Positions 18,224-27,329 of a stretch of 64,000 nucleotides of DNA are shown piece after piece. Under the pieces are notes generated by a model, which saw only the letters and a program-made list of their open reading frames with translations, was not told the DNA's origin and ran no database searches. The position numbers were made by a program, and so were the translations under genes. Numbering within the stretch: the first letter of the stretch is position 1; each line of letters opens with the position of its first letter. Source of the stretch: an uncultured Sphaerochaeta sp. (GTDB lineage Bacteria > Spirochaetota > Spirochaetia > Sphaerochaetales > Sphaerochaetaceae); contig NZ_OY781063.1 of NCBI RefSeq assembly GCF_963676285.1, positions 2,294,001-2,358,000 of the forward strand, in the 5' to 3' direction.

Positions 18224-18898
18224 ATGAGCAAGATTCGGGTGATGATCGCAGATGACCAGGCAATAGTTGCACAAGGCTTAGGTGCTCTCTTGTCGGTGGA
18301 AGACGATATGGAAGTGGTGAAGATTGTCGATAATGGGCAAAAGGTTCTGGAAGAACTGGAAAAGCAGCCTGTCGATGTGATTCTCATGGATATCAGGATG
18401 CCTGTCATGAACGGGGTGGAATGCGCTGGGCACGTAACTGAGAAATTTCCCGATACCAAGGTATTGATACTGACAACTTTCGACGATGACGAATACATTA
18501 GCAAAGCCATCGGCAATGGTGCCTCTGGCTATATGCTGAAAGACCTTACTGCGGAAAAACTCACGGCTGCAGTACGGAACGTCCATATTGGTAATTCTGT
18601 GCTGGACCATCTCATCACCAAGAAGATTGTAGGAAATACGGGTGTAATACGAGAAAAACGCAAAAGTATACGAAGTGAAAATGGTGAAGTCTTAACCACA
18701 AGAGAGATGGATATTCTAAGACTTATAGCCCACGGTCTGAACAATACAGAGATATCAGATGCATTGTGTTTATCCTTGGGAACGGTCAAAAATTATATAA
18801 CCGCACTCTATGACAAGCTTGGAATAAAGGGACGACCCAAACTGATGTCGTTTGCTATAGACAATGGACTTATGGGGGACGGAGGGAGTACCGGATGA
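18224..18898 (+). CDS. NarL/LuxR-type response regulator
   Basis: 224 residues. The receiver domain (1-~120) has the acidic pocket DD at 10-11, the phosphoacceptor Asp56 in LMDIRMPVMNG, a Thr in LTTFDDDEY and Lys in MLKDL. The C-terminal LuxR helix-turn-helix contains LTTREMDILRLIAHGLNN and LSLGTVKNYI. It is the partner of the kinase that follows with a 4-base overlap. A GGAGA site precedes the start. Targets are unknown; the adjacent protease gene is a candidate. Confidence 0.93.
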   Translation: MSKIRVMIADDQAIVAQGLGALLSVEDDMEVVKIVDNGQKVLEELEKQPVDVILMDIRMPVMNGVECAGHVTEKFPDTKVLILTTFDDDEYISKAIGNGASGYMLKDLTAEKLTAAVRNVHIGNSVLDHLITKKIVGNTGVIREKRKSIRSENGEVLTTREMDILRLIAHGLNNTEISDALCLSLGTVKNYITALYDKLGIKGRPKLMSFAIDNGLMGDGGSTG

Positions 18899-20259
18899 TA
18901 TTTTGGCATATCCTTCCCGCATTACTGCTTATTCTCACGCTTCAAGTCATACTCCAGTACAGGTTGATACCTGAATGTCTGGGGAATAATGAACTTTCAA
19001 AAAATGCCAAGATTTTTTGGGTTGTTATTTTGCTCCTCAGTCTCCCTGGGATAATTGCCTACCTTCTTGCATTCCAGAAGAGAGCGAGAGCGGAAACAAC
19101 CCATGACCTGAGACCTCAATTGAACCGGAACATTGAAGAGAGTATATTCCTCGGGCTTCTCCTGGCATTTTTGTTGTATGTTATTGCCATCGTACGGGTA
19201 AATCCTGGGAATCTTCCGATAGCGAGTATCTTGACGGCATGTCTTGTCATCATGCTGGGTATACATTATTTGCCTCATGAGCGGTTCCATGTGCTGCGAG
19301 GCGTTCTGCCTTATCTTCTTGCCATCCTCATCATAGGACAAGACTATCTCTCTGTTTCTGAGGACTACGGATTCGTCGTACTTCTCACCGTGGCATTAGT
19401 GATCATTGAATACAGTCTTAGGTATAATAGCATCTATTTCTGGGTGCCACTTATCCTGTATCAGGCGGTGGCTCTTTTCAAGTTCAAGGCAGCCCAAGGA
19501 TACTTGGATGGAAACTTTATTGCCGGTTATATTTTGAGCAACACCGTGACGTACTGTTTTGTCACGGCAACGTTCTATTTTGCCAAGAGACAGCTCATTC
19601 AGAATAATCAACTCCATTACCTTATGAGAGAACTCAAAGGCAAGACCCTGCAACTTGAGGAAGCGGGTATATTGAAGGAGCGTAGCCGCATCGCCAGGGA
19701 GATCCATGACACACTTGGACACTCCCTGACCGGTGCAATAATACAGCTGGAAGTTGCCAGAAAACTCATCGATAAGAATTCCGACAAGGCACTGGAAGCG
19801 ATTATACGAAGTCAGGAGATTACGAGATCTGGATTCAATGATGTGAAAAGGGCTATAAAAGCACTGAACCCATTGGGCATTGAAGAGCTGTCACTCTCTG
19901 AATGTTTACACCAATTGATACAGGAAGCTCGAGACAGCTACAATTTCAATATTGAGGGCGATATTGAACTTCCTGATGACCTCTCTGACGATCTTAAGAT
20001 ACCCGTCTACAGAATAATCCAAGAGCTTATTACCAATAGCATACGGCATGGACAAGCAAATAACATGGAACTTGCCATGGAATGCCATGATGGCATCCTT
20101 AGGATACAGAGCCATGACAACGGCAAGGGGTGTTCCAAGCTAAAGGAAGGCAATGGGCTGAGAGGTATTAGAGAGAGAATCGATCAGCTTGACGGGCAGG
20201 TACGGTTTTCATCAGAAGAAAGCAAGGGCTTTGCTGTTCTCATTCACATTCCTCTGTAA
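18895..20259 (+). CDS. DesK/NarX-type sensor histidine kinase
   Basis: 454 residues. About six membrane segments fill residues 1-225, without a large periplasmic loop, so it probably senses the membrane or a hydrophobic ligand. The HisKA_3 motif REIHDTLGHSL puts the phosphorylated His at residue 271. The ATPase domain has ELITNSIRHG (N box), HDNGKG and GNGLRGIRERI. It phosphorylates the NarL-type regulator encoded just upstream (overlap ATGA). With the upstream CPBP protease, the arrangement resembles bacteriocin-stress loci of Firmicutes, by analogy only. Confidence 0.93.
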   Translation: MIFWHILPALLLILTLQVILQYRLIPECLGNNELSKNAKIFWVVILLLSLPGIIAYLLAFQKRARAETTHDLRPQLNRNIEESIFLGLLLAFLLYVIAIVRVNPGNLPIASILTACLVIMLGIHYLPHERFHVLRGVLPYLLAILIIGQDYLSVSEDYGFVVLLTVALVIIEYSLRYNSIYFWVPLILYQAVALFKFKAAQGYLDGNFIAGYILSNTVTYCFVTATFYFAKRQLIQNNQLHYLMRELKGKTLQLEEAGILKERSRIAREIHDTLGHSLTGAIIQLEVARKLIDKNSDKALEAIIRSQEITRSGFNDVKRAIKALNPLGIEELSLSECLHQLIQEARDSYNFNIEGDIELPDDLSDDLKIPVYRIIQELITNSIRHGQANNMELAMECHDGILRIQSHDNGKGCSKLKEGNGLRGIRERIDQLDGQVRFSSEESKGFAVLIHIPL

Positions 20260-20374
20260 GGGTGAGTAGTAGGTGGGATGAATACAGATATAAAGGGAAG
20301 AGGGTCGTGTTTTTCTTGGTGATTATGCTTCTACTATACAATTATCCGATTAGAAATAAACCACTTATATGTGC

Positions 20375-20418
20375 ATTGTATTTACAATAGACATTCTATG
20401 TAGTACAATTTGATTGTA
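20375..20418 (+). promoter_or_regulatory. sigma70 promoter with ATTGTA half-sites (toxin-antitoxin autoregulation)
   Basis: -35 TTTACA (20381-20386), 17-base spacer, -10 TACAAT (20404-20409). Four ATTGTA/TACAAT half-sites form two palindromes, ATTGTATTTACAAT (20375-20388) over the -35 and TACAAT-TTG-ATTGTA (20404-20418) over the -10. This is the layout expected for self-repression by the antitoxin. Confidence 0.75.
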
Positions 20419-20444
20419 TTTCTAGATGTTAGGAGGCCAATACT

Positions 20445-20723
20445 ATGGCAGGAAAAGCCGATACCAGTATGACAATCCGCATGAACCGGGAAGTTAAGGA
20501 AGAAGCGCAGATGATTTTTTCCGAGCTTGGTATGGACATGACTACCGCAATCAATGTTTTTTTACGACAGGCCATTTACCATAGTGGGTTTCCCTTTGAG
20601 GTAGTTTTACATGCTCCCAATGATGTGACTCTCTCTGCAATGAAATCAGCTGAGGAAGGAAAGGACATGCACGGCCCGTTTGATAGTGTTTCAAGCCTGA
20701 TGGATGCACTAAATAATGCTTAA
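20445..20723 (+). CDS. dinJ: RelB/DinJ-family antitoxin
   Basis: 92 residues, AGGAGG ribosome site. The N-terminal ribbon-helix-helix (TSMTIRMNREVKEEAQMIF then LGMDMTTAINVFLRQAI) is the DinJ DNA-binding fold; the C-terminal part (residues ~55-92) should wrap the toxin. It neutralises the YafQ-like protein encoded next (8-base overlap) and represses its own promoter through the ATTGTA sites. Confidence 0.92.
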   Translation: MAGKADTSMTIRMNREVKEEAQMIFSELGMDMTTAINVFLRQAIYHSGFPFEVVLHAPNDVTLSAMKSAEEGKDMHGPFDSVSSLMDALNNA

Positions 20724-20994
20724 GCCTTCATTCACTGGACAGTTCAAGAAAGACTACAGAAAGGCAGTAAAAAGAGGTTGTGACCCTAAAAAGTTGGAAG
20801 AGGTAATTACTTTTCTCTGTAATGAACAACCACTACCACCATCATTTCATGATCATCCTCTCATCAACTCAAAGGACAATATGGGGATGAGAGAATGTCA
20901 TATCCAACCGGATTGGTTGCTTGTATATAAGATAGTACAAGATACACTTATCCTAAAACTGATAAGGACTGGAACACATAGTGATTTATTTTAA
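20716..20994 (+). CDS. yafQ: YafQ-family mRNA interferase toxin
   Basis: 92 residues of the RelE/YafQ fold. FKKDYRKAVKRGCDPKKLE opens it; the C-terminal half has DHPL, RECHIQPDWLLVYKI and LIRTGTHSDLF. In E. coli YafQ, histidines in these positions form the ribosome-dependent mRNA cleavage site; here His in DHPL, ECHI and GTHSDLF match. It overlaps the antitoxin gene. A truncated copy of the 3' end lies at 33706. Confidence 0.92.
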   Translation: MLKPSFTGQFKKDYRKAVKRGCDPKKLEEVITFLCNEQPLPPSFHDHPLINSKDNMGMRECHIQPDWLLVYKIVQDTLILKLIRTGTHSDLF

Positions 20995-21125
20995 TTTTGT
21001 TCATAAAGCATTGGGTCTATGTAGCAACTCTTTTCAATAACTTATGGTGTGCTTTTACTAATAATGGTAAATCTTTTTTGATTAAGATAATACAATAGCA
21101 CAAGTGTGCTTATCACTGTTACCGG

Positions 21126-22226
21126 TCATTGGTTACACAGCACCTCAATCGCCAGATTTGTTATGTCTTTGTCCAAACTGATACCAGCTTGCCTTTTAAG
21201 CTCGTTGATAACGATTTTCGCTGGAAGTGCTGCCCTATACGGTCTATGGGTTTGCATTGCAGAAACAACATCGGATACTGCAACGATTTTGGAGAGATCA
21301 TGTATTTCATTTCCCCTCAATTGATTCGGATATCCACTCCCATCTAGCCGTTCATGATGCTCCAAGACAATTTGCTTCACATTATCTGAGAGGGAAGCAT
21401 CGATCAATATTTCATACCCTGTGTTTGGATGTCTTTTCACGAGATTATATTCTTCCTGGTTGAGATTCATCGGTTTGCTTAGGATCTCTTGGGGGGTCTC
21501 AATTTTCCCAATGTCATGGAATGTTCCACCCAGATAGAGATCATCGATTGAACTTTCATCCAATCCCATGTGTTGCCCCAAGGTCTTCGAAAAATCAGCT
21601 ACCTCCGCCTGATGTGAAATCGTGTAAGGGTCTCGCAGAGCAAATATCTTATTGACGGTTTTTATGTTGATCTCATTTTCATTCTTATTCTTATGAAGTA
21701 CTTTTTTGACTTCACGATTGAGCTCCTCTTTAATGATGTTGATCCCGATGATTCGGGCAAAGAAGTTCAACAGATCTAAAAACATAGGTGCTCTTACCAA
21801 TTCTCTTTTACTGAAAAAAAAGCAGACGGCATCCAGATAATCGTATGCAAAAATTGGAACGGTGACTCCAGTTTTTACGTCATAGTGTTTGGCTTCAACT
21901 CTCCTTAGGAAGTTTTGTTCTTTCTGTACATTGTCTATCCATTGCGGTTGTCGAGCTTTCCAAGTGACACCTGGAATTCCCTCCCCAAATGAAAAGGAGT
22001 AATTTTGGCTTATGTCTGCGAATTCTTCCATTGAGCTGTTTCGAACAGTCATGATATTTGTTTTCACAAGTCGGTCGTCCTTGGACATTGCCCATACTTC
22101 CGCATAATCAAAACCCAACTTGTCGCAGATCCTGTCGAGGATTTTCTTGTACATTATGACGCGATCTGCAGTGTTGATAATCACGTCACTGATTTCAAAG
22201 GACAGCTCAAGCAGTGTCTTATACAT
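21126..22226 (-). CDS. GAF plus HD-GYP domain protein (probable cyclic di-GMP phosphodiesterase)
   Basis: 366 residues from ATG 22226; a GTG at 22283 would add 19. Neither start has a strong ribosome site. Residues ~1-165 form a GAF-like sensor (FGEGIPGVTWKARQPQWIDN). The HD-GYP domain follows: YTISHQAEVADF, FHDIGKIETP (HD), KRHPNTGYEIL and HHERLDGSGYP with the GYP motif. Family members hydrolyse cyclic di-GMP with a metal centre made by these residues. It is a single gene, convergent to the toxin-antitoxin pair; the signal it senses is unknown. Confidence 0.9.
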   Translation of the reverse strand: MYKTLLELSFEISDVIINTADRVIMYKKILDRICDKLGFDYAEVWAMSKDDRLVKTNIMTVRNSSMEEFADISQNYSFSFGEGIPGVTWKARQPQWIDNVQKEQNFLRRVEAKHYDVKTGVTVPIFAYDYLDAVCFFFSKRELVRAPMFLDLLNFFARIIGINIIKEELNREVKKVLHKNKNENEINIKTVNKIFALRDPYTISHQAEVADFSKTLGQHMGLDESSIDDLYLGGTFHDIGKIETPQEILSKPMNLNQEEYNLVKRHPNTGYEILIDASLSDNVKQIVLEHHERLDGSGYPNQLRGNEIHDLSKIVAVSDVVSAMQTHRPYRAALPAKIVINELKRQAGISLDKDITNLAIEVLCNQ

Positions 22227-22668
22227 ATCTTCTTGTTGAGTAAACACTTTCTGCCTCCGTATCTGGATGGCTCCATAGTACACCCGTGCTTGGGTAGGTA
22301 CAATTAATAAAGGATGGTTCGGACAAAAAGTTGGACTTTCTTATGATGCCAGACCAAGATTCCTGTGATACTCATGAGGGAAAAGATATTTGGATTCGTT
22401 TCCGATTGTACAAATAGATATAATCTTCAAGCAGGGAACACAATTCCTCGATTGATATCCCAAATAATGAACATGTATAGAATATCTCATTCTTCAATCG
22501 CCCAAAAGTCTTCATCTGCTCATGCTAAACTTTGTGTAGGTATATGAACAGCAAAACAGTATGGCGATGTAGGAAGTGTCGATTGTGTCAAACCACAACG
22601 AAGGTAGTCGAGGAGAACGTGTCACTAATACGCATACCCAGATCAACCTTCTAGGTTCGGTTGTAAGT
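22227..22668. other. intergenic region with repeat copy
   Basis: About 440 bases between the GNAT stop and the HD-GYP start. It should contain the HD-GYP promoter. A degenerate copy of the dispersed repeat lies at 22585-22645. Nothing else is recognised. Confidence 0.5.
22585..22645 (+). repeat. dispersed repeat, copy A (degenerate)
   Basis: Shares GGTAGTCGAGGAGAA, then GTGTC and CGCATACCCAGA, with copy B. It is immediately downstream of the GNAT gene. Confidence 0.55.
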
Positions 22669-23529
22669 TCAAGAAGTAGGCTTGAAACATTTTATCATCT
22701 CATATTGGTCGATGTAACGATCCCACCCATGCTCTTCCAAAAAGGTAATGAATGTTGATGATTCGTCAATATTGATGAATTTAACGCTATCGGCCATTGT
22801 ACAGGTTTTTACAAGAGACATGAGTTCACTGTAGATAGCAGGCGATTTCCCTAGGGCTGACATTTGTAGGATATGTCCCGTTTGGGGATTTAGCACAAAG
22901 TAACCGACCGGTTTCCCCCCATGGCTCAACATACGCGTTATGAGATGTTCAAAGATACTGAATACGGACGAATTGGTGTTCTGCCACGAAGGGATGTACG
23001 GCAAAGAAAGAGATTTGGAAACCTCTCTATATTCATCCATTGAGGGAGTTTTGATCATATAAGAGCAGGATTCCATCAATGGAATATCTTTCAACGATTT
23101 CTTATAACATCGAAGATTCCGGGTAATGGAGAAGCCCCGAGATTCATAAAGCTTTCGTGCATTTACATTATCTTGGATGACCTCAAGGATAAAATCGTAA
23201 GCACCTCGATATTTTGCATCGGGTAGTACCGTATCCAGAAGAAGCCCCCCAATGCCGCGTCCACGCCATTCAGGAATTATTGCAGTCCCACCGTCATAAT
23301 ATCTCAAATTACCTTCATCGTTTCTGACTCCGCAGAAGAGAAACCCAACAAGTTCACCATTGTCCGCAAAGGCTCCGAATGAGGCGTCATAGTCAATTCC
23401 TCTTTGCCTGTTCTCCACCGCCATCTCCTCCAACGTCTCCTTCACCGGTATTTGATAGTCGCTGAAGGCACGTAGAAAAGCGGCATGTATATCAGAATGA
23501 GAAACTTGAGAAAGTCTGGCAATTTTCAT
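22669..23529 (-). CDS. double-domain GNAT N-acetyltransferase
   Basis: 286 residues from ATG 23529 (MKIARLSQVSHSDI). The frame is open to 23826, but that part crosses the dispersed repeat and looks like chance, so I reject it. Residues 1-~150 form a GNAT domain: GGTAIIPEWRGRGIGGLLLD is the acetyl-CoA loop (motif A, R-x-x-G-x-G), and DNVNARKLYESRGF is motif B. Residues ~160-286 look like a second, degenerate GNAT fold (GKPVGYFVLNP). It should acetylate an amine; the substrate is unknown. Confidence 0.85.
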   Translation of the reverse strand: MKIARLSQVSHSDIHAAFLRAFSDYQIPVKETLEEMAVENRQRGIDYDASFGAFADNGELVGFLFCGVRNDEGNLRYYDGGTAIIPEWRGRGIGGLLLDTVLPDAKYRGAYDFILEVIQDNVNARKLYESRGFSITRNLRCYKKSLKDIPLMESCSYMIKTPSMDEYREVSKSLSLPYIPSWQNTNSSVFSIFEHLITRMLSHGGKPVGYFVLNPQTGHILQMSALGKSPAIYSELMSLVKTCTMADSVKFINIDESSTFITFLEEHGWDRYIDQYEMIKCFKPTS

Positions 23530-23726
23530 AATGCAGAGTATAGCAAGAAAAGGGACCACGAGCAGTAATATTACGTGTCCATTATTAGAAGAAGAGGGGA
23601 AAAATAAAGAGAATCCCATGGGAACCGTAATATTCATGGTTTTACCACAAATCAAAGAACACACAGAGACCCATGGGACGAGGACAGCTTGCACTGGGAG
23701 TACACTGCAAGGGAAGTCTTGATGTG

Positions 23727-23790
23727 GGTGGTTGTAGACCATAACCAAGGCAGTCGAGGAGAAAGTATCTCCAAAGCGTACCCAGACTAA
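23727..23790 (+). repeat. dispersed repeat, copy B
   Basis: GGTGGTTGTAGACCATAACC, then CAGTCGAGGAGAAAGTATC and TCCAAAGCG. The core forms a GGAGA/TCTCC hairpin. It starts right after the stop of the sigma54 regulator gene. Confidence 0.65.
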
Positions 23791-23792
23791 AC

Positions 23793-25670
23793 TTACTCCA
23801 GTCCGTGTTTCTTCATTTTCCTCCATAAGGTTGAAGGATCTATGCCTAACTTCAAGGCTGCTTCCCGCTTGGTCTTGCTGTTTTCCAATACTTGGAGAAG
23901 GATTTCCTTCTCACTGGTCATTGTCGCTGATACTAAATCATTTTGGGATGGGAGTAATCCTTCGAGTCTCTCCGATTCTTCCAAGCAGTCGAGTACATCC
24001 GTTGCTTCTGCAACTCCTTCTTCCAGCAGAACGCACAGCCGTTCACAGAAATTGGAGAGCTCGCGTACGTTTCCCAGCCAGCTGTAGCTCTGTAGCAACT
24101 CTTCAGCCTCATCGGAGAGAGTAATGGAGTTGTAGCCGAGTTTCTTACAGTTCATTTTGATAAAGTACTTGCTCAGGTCGATAATGTCCCTGGGCCTTTC
24201 TCGAAGTGGGGGTAGTTTGAGTTTCAATACATTGAGCCTGTAGAAGAGGTCCTCACGAAAAACCCCACTTTCCACCAGACTGCTTAAGTTCTTATTCGAT
24301 GCACAGATGATCTTCACATCTATCGGAATTACCTGGTCACTCCCTATTCTCCGAATCTCACGCTCCTGTAGAACCCTCAGCAACTTGCTTTGCAAACTCG
24401 GTGAAATATCCCCGATTTCATCGAGGAACACTGTGCCTCGGTGGGCGAGTTCGAAAAGTCCAATCTTGCCACCTTTTGAGGCACCGGTAAATGCCCCATC
24501 CATATACCCAAAAAGCTCGCTCTCCAACAGATTGTCCGAGAGGGCAGCGCAGTTGATGGCTACAAACGGGTGTGCCCGGCGGGCACTCGAGTTATGGATG
24601 CTCTGGGCGAAGAGCTCCTTGCCTGTTCCCGTCTCCCCAAAAATATAGATATTCGATTCCGCCTTACTGAACTTCTTGGCTCGCTTGATCGTCTCTAGAA
24701 GTTTTTCTTCACTGCCAATCACATCTGAGAATTGGTACTTTGCAACCAGACCTTTCTTATGCAACTTGCTCCTGATCTGACCTTCCAGTTCCTGTATCTT
24801 GGATACATTGGTGAAAGTGACAACCGCCCCGGTGTCTCCGGCACATACGCAGTTGAAGGTGTAGAGGTTCTTTTGTATCTGTATCAATTCGCCCAGGATC
24901 TTAGTCCGTCCTTCCAATACTGCCTGGCTGTCGAGTTGGGGAAGCACATCCTTTAAATATATCTGCTCGGGCTCATTATCCAAACCATCGAGTACCTTTC
25001 GTGCGTAGTTGTTCGCTGTAGTTATGATGCCTTCGTTGTTTACCGAGAGGATGCCTTCGAATGAGTAGTCCATAATGCCCTTGAATCGGTCGGTTCTTTC
25101 ACGTTCCTGGCGCATTAGGCGCACAGCACGGATTGCTTCGTCTATGGACTGCATTATCGTCTTACGTCCGCTGAGGATCATTATTGCATCAATACCAAGA
25201 GCTGTGGCTATTGAAGTACCGCTCTTACCTGCGATGATGGCAGTTGCTCCTTCTGCCTGTGCTCGGAGGATGATGCTTTTCAAGTCATTGGGATTAGACA
25301 CTTGATAACTCGCGATCTCACAGGAAAAGACACTTGCTATCTCCTCTATACCGTAGACGGTATTTAGCGGGCCGATGACTGCTATTTTTGTAGGATTGTA
25401 CTTCTGAATACAGGAGTTGAGGGCAACGGTGATGTCGAAACCTGTCACAGAGATGGGTAGCACCGGCACGTTGGTAGCCTTTACCCGGTTTGCCGAGTAT
25501 CCACGAGCGATGACAATGTCAGCCTGTTCCAGATCTTCCTTCTGGATTTCATCCACCGTTTTTGTAAGGATGTTCGGACGAAGTTCCTCCTTTTCTTGAT
25601 GCGATGAGAAAATTTCCTCAACGACGTACTTCATTGCTTTATAGGGGACGATGAACGAAATATTTATCAT
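23793..25670 (-). CDS. PrpR-like sigma54-dependent enhancer-binding regulator
   Basis: 625 residues from ATG 25670 (MINISFIVPYK), chosen because GGAAAGG precedes it; the open frame extends 30 codons further through unlikely sequence. Residues 1-~190 are a PrpR_N sensor domain (binds small acids or their CoA/phosphate relatives in known members). A PAS-like segment follows (~200-310). The AAA+ domain has Walker A GETGTGKE, the sigma54 contact loop ELFGYMDGAFTGAS, FLDEIGD and a RRIG stretch. The C-terminus is a Fis-type helix-turn-helix (REAALKLGIDPSTLWRKMKK). It is divergent from the acid-sugar operon and most likely activates both sigma54 promoters there. Confidence 0.93.
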   Translation of the reverse strand: MINISFIVPYKAMKYVVEEIFSSHQEKEELRPNILTKTVDEIQKEDLEQADIVIARGYSANRVKATNVPVLPISVTGFDITVALNSCIQKYNPTKIAVIGPLNTVYGIEEIASVFSCEIASYQVSNPNDLKSIILRAQAEGATAIIAGKSGTSIATALGIDAIMILSGRKTIMQSIDEAIRAVRLMRQERERTDRFKGIMDYSFEGILSVNNEGIITTANNYARKVLDGLDNEPEQIYLKDVLPQLDSQAVLEGRTKILGELIQIQKNLYTFNCVCAGDTGAVVTFTNVSKIQELEGQIRSKLHKKGLVAKYQFSDVIGSEEKLLETIKRAKKFSKAESNIYIFGETGTGKELFAQSIHNSSARRAHPFVAINCAALSDNLLESELFGYMDGAFTGASKGGKIGLFELAHRGTVFLDEIGDISPSLQSKLLRVLQEREIRRIGSDQVIPIDVKIICASNKNLSSLVESGVFREDLFYRLNVLKLKLPPLRERPRDIIDLSKYFIKMNCKKLGYNSITLSDEAEELLQSYSWLGNVRELSNFCERLCVLLEEGVAEATDVLDCLEESERLEGLLPSQNDLVSATMTSEKEILLQVLENSKTKREAALKLGIDPSTLWRKMKKHGLE

Positions 25671-25701
25671 GGTATTACCTTTCCTGACAAGTTGCATAAA
25701 C

Positions 25702-25710
25702 GCAATACAT
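25702..25710 (+). promoter_or_regulatory. candidate enhancer site for the PrpR-like activator
   Basis: GCAATACAT followed by TTTGCATGCA, about 160 bases upstream of the sigma54 promoter at 25869. The same 9-mer is found about 145 bases upstream of the tctC sigma54 promoter. The distance suits an upstream activating sequence. Confidence 0.4.
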
Positions 25711-25868
25711 TTTGCATGCATACAATTGGGTTTGCAAGCAAAATATATGCAGGGAAACAAATGAGAGAACGCTCAATCTGTATCCAATGTCTTTTGGGAG
25801 AATATTACTCCCTACTGAATAAGAAAATATTAAATGAAATCCTGGGGAATCGAATAATGTCCTCATGT

Positions 25869-25884
25869 TGGCATCCTTATTGCA
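25869..25884 (+). promoter_or_regulatory. sigma54 (-24/-12) promoter of the acid-sugar operon
   Basis: TGGCATCCTTATTGCA: GG and GC elements are exactly 12 bases apart as required, matching TGGCAC-N5-TTGCA with one change. It lies 45 bases before the first ATG. Confidence 0.8.
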
Positions 25885-25928
25885 TTGGTGTGTAGGTAAC
25901 ACTAGAAATGCATGAAGGAGCATCATCC

Positions 25929-27329
25929 ATGAACTATGACTTGCTGTTCTCCAATTCCAAGAAGGGTAAACTTGAATTGGCTATTATCGGCGTGGGAGGT
26001 TTCAACCATTCCCTCTTTGTATATGGGGTAAGGAACAAGAGACTTTCCATTCGCATCCTCTGTGGTAGGAATATCCAGAAATGTAGGGACGCCTACCTTT
26101 CCATTGGGGTGAATGAGTCTGACATCATGCATTGCACCGAAAAGCAAGCTGGGCTGAAAGCGTTTAGTGAAGGAAAGTTCCTCATATTTGATAACATTCC
26201 CTTGGCCATGGAGATGCCCTTCGATGTGGTTATAGAAGGAACGGGGAATCCGGAAGCTGCGGCTTCTTACTGTCTCTCTGCGATAGAAAACAAGAAAAAT
26301 GTTGTCATTGTGACCAAGGAAGCTGATTCTGTGGTCGGACCCCTGCTTGCAAAAAAAGCCAGGGAAAAGGGGGTCCTCTACTCCTTGGCAGAAGGTGATC
26401 AACCATCACTGCTCATTGGTCTCGTCACGTGGGCACGTAATGCAGGGCTCACCATTCTTGGTATTGGCAAGGCAAGTGAATATGACTTCATCTATGACCC
26501 GACAAATTCATCGGTGGAAGTACTTGGAAAGACAGTGGTTATTCCAGGTTTCTCCGATGTCTGGGATCTTGGTGATGACTTTGAGGCGACCGTAGAAAAA
26601 CGCAGCAAGATGCTGCATATGTTCGGCCAGCGGGCTATCCCGGACCTTGCAGAAATGGCCATTGTCTGCAACCACCTCCCTGAGTTCAATCCCGATATCG
26701 AAGCGTTCCACTATCCGGTGGCCAGGACTCTTGAGGTACCAGATTTGATGTGTTCCAAAGATAGAGGCGGCCTATTCGATGGAACCATGAAAATTGATGT
26801 CTATAACTGTCTCAGGAGGTTCGATGAGCAGAGTATGGAGGGAGGTGAGTTTGTCGTGGTTGCCTGTGACGATGAGGAAACCTGGCAGGTCCTGAAGGAG
26901 AAGGGTGTCCCCGTAAGCAGGAATGGTAAGGCAGCCATGATTTACTATCCTGCCCACTACCTTGGATTCGAGGCTTTATACAGCGTTCTCTCCGTGGGGC
27001 TGTTGGGTCTGCCCACCGGATCCGATAATCCTACACCTCGTTACGACCTGGTTGCAAAAGCCAATCGTGATATGAAAGCAGGCACCGAGTTGAAGGCTGT
27101 GGGTCATCACCACGTCATTGAGGGTTTCGATGGTATTCTTCGTCCAGCCAAGAGGATTGATGAAAATATACAACTTCCTTATTACCTCGCTGACGGAATG
27201 AAATTGAAGGAAGATGTATCGGCTGGGCAGTTGCTTACTGCAGAGATGCTTGAAATACCCGAGACAGATACAATGCTTTGGTCCCTGAGAAGGGAGCAGG
27301 ATGGCATGTTTCTTCAGGATGAAAAATGA
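25929..27329 (+). CDS. COG4091-like NAD(P)-dependent dehydrogenase with C-terminal SAF domain
   Basis: 466 residues from ATG 25929, placed by AAGGAG at 25914-25919. The N-terminal half is a Rossmann fold (LAIIGVGGFNHSLF, then VVIEGTGNPEAAASYCLSAI, like homoserine dehydrogenase). The C-terminal ~90 residues (DLVAKANRDMKAGTELKAVG) resemble a SAF domain, often mis-annotated as FlgA. Such proteins are called predicted homoserine dehydrogenases, but here the gene heads an acid-sugar operon, so oxidation of a hydroxy acid is more likely (inference). It overlaps the kinase gene (ATGA). Confidence 0.8.
   Translation: MNYDLLFSNSKKGKLELAIIGVGGFNHSLFVYGVRNKRLSIRILCGRNIQKCRDAYLSIGVNESDIMHCTEKQAGLKAFSEGKFLIFDNIPLAMEMPFDVVIEGTGNPEAAASYCLSAIENKKNVVIVTKEADSVVGPLLAKKAREKGVLYSLAEGDQPSLLIGLVTWARNAGLTILGIGKASEYDFIYDPTNSSVEVLGKTVVIPGFSDVWDLGDDFEATVEKRSKMLHMFGQRAIPDLAEMAIVCNHLPEFNPDIEAFHYPVARTLEVPDLMCSKDRGGLFDGTMKIDVYNCLRRFDEQSMEGGEFVVVACDDEETWQVLKEKGVPVSRNGKAAMIYYPAHYLGFEALYSVLSVGLLGLPTGSDNPTPRYDLVAKANRDMKAGTELKAVGHHHVIEGFDGILRPAKRIDENIQLPYYLADGMKLKEDVSAGQLLTAEMLEIPETDTMLWSLRREQDGMFLQDEK

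Noticed and set aside
23530..23826. N-terminal extension of the GNAT gene to 23826
   Set aside because: It crosses repeat copy B, has no ribosome site and no GNAT sequence; ATG 23529 begins the domain correctly.
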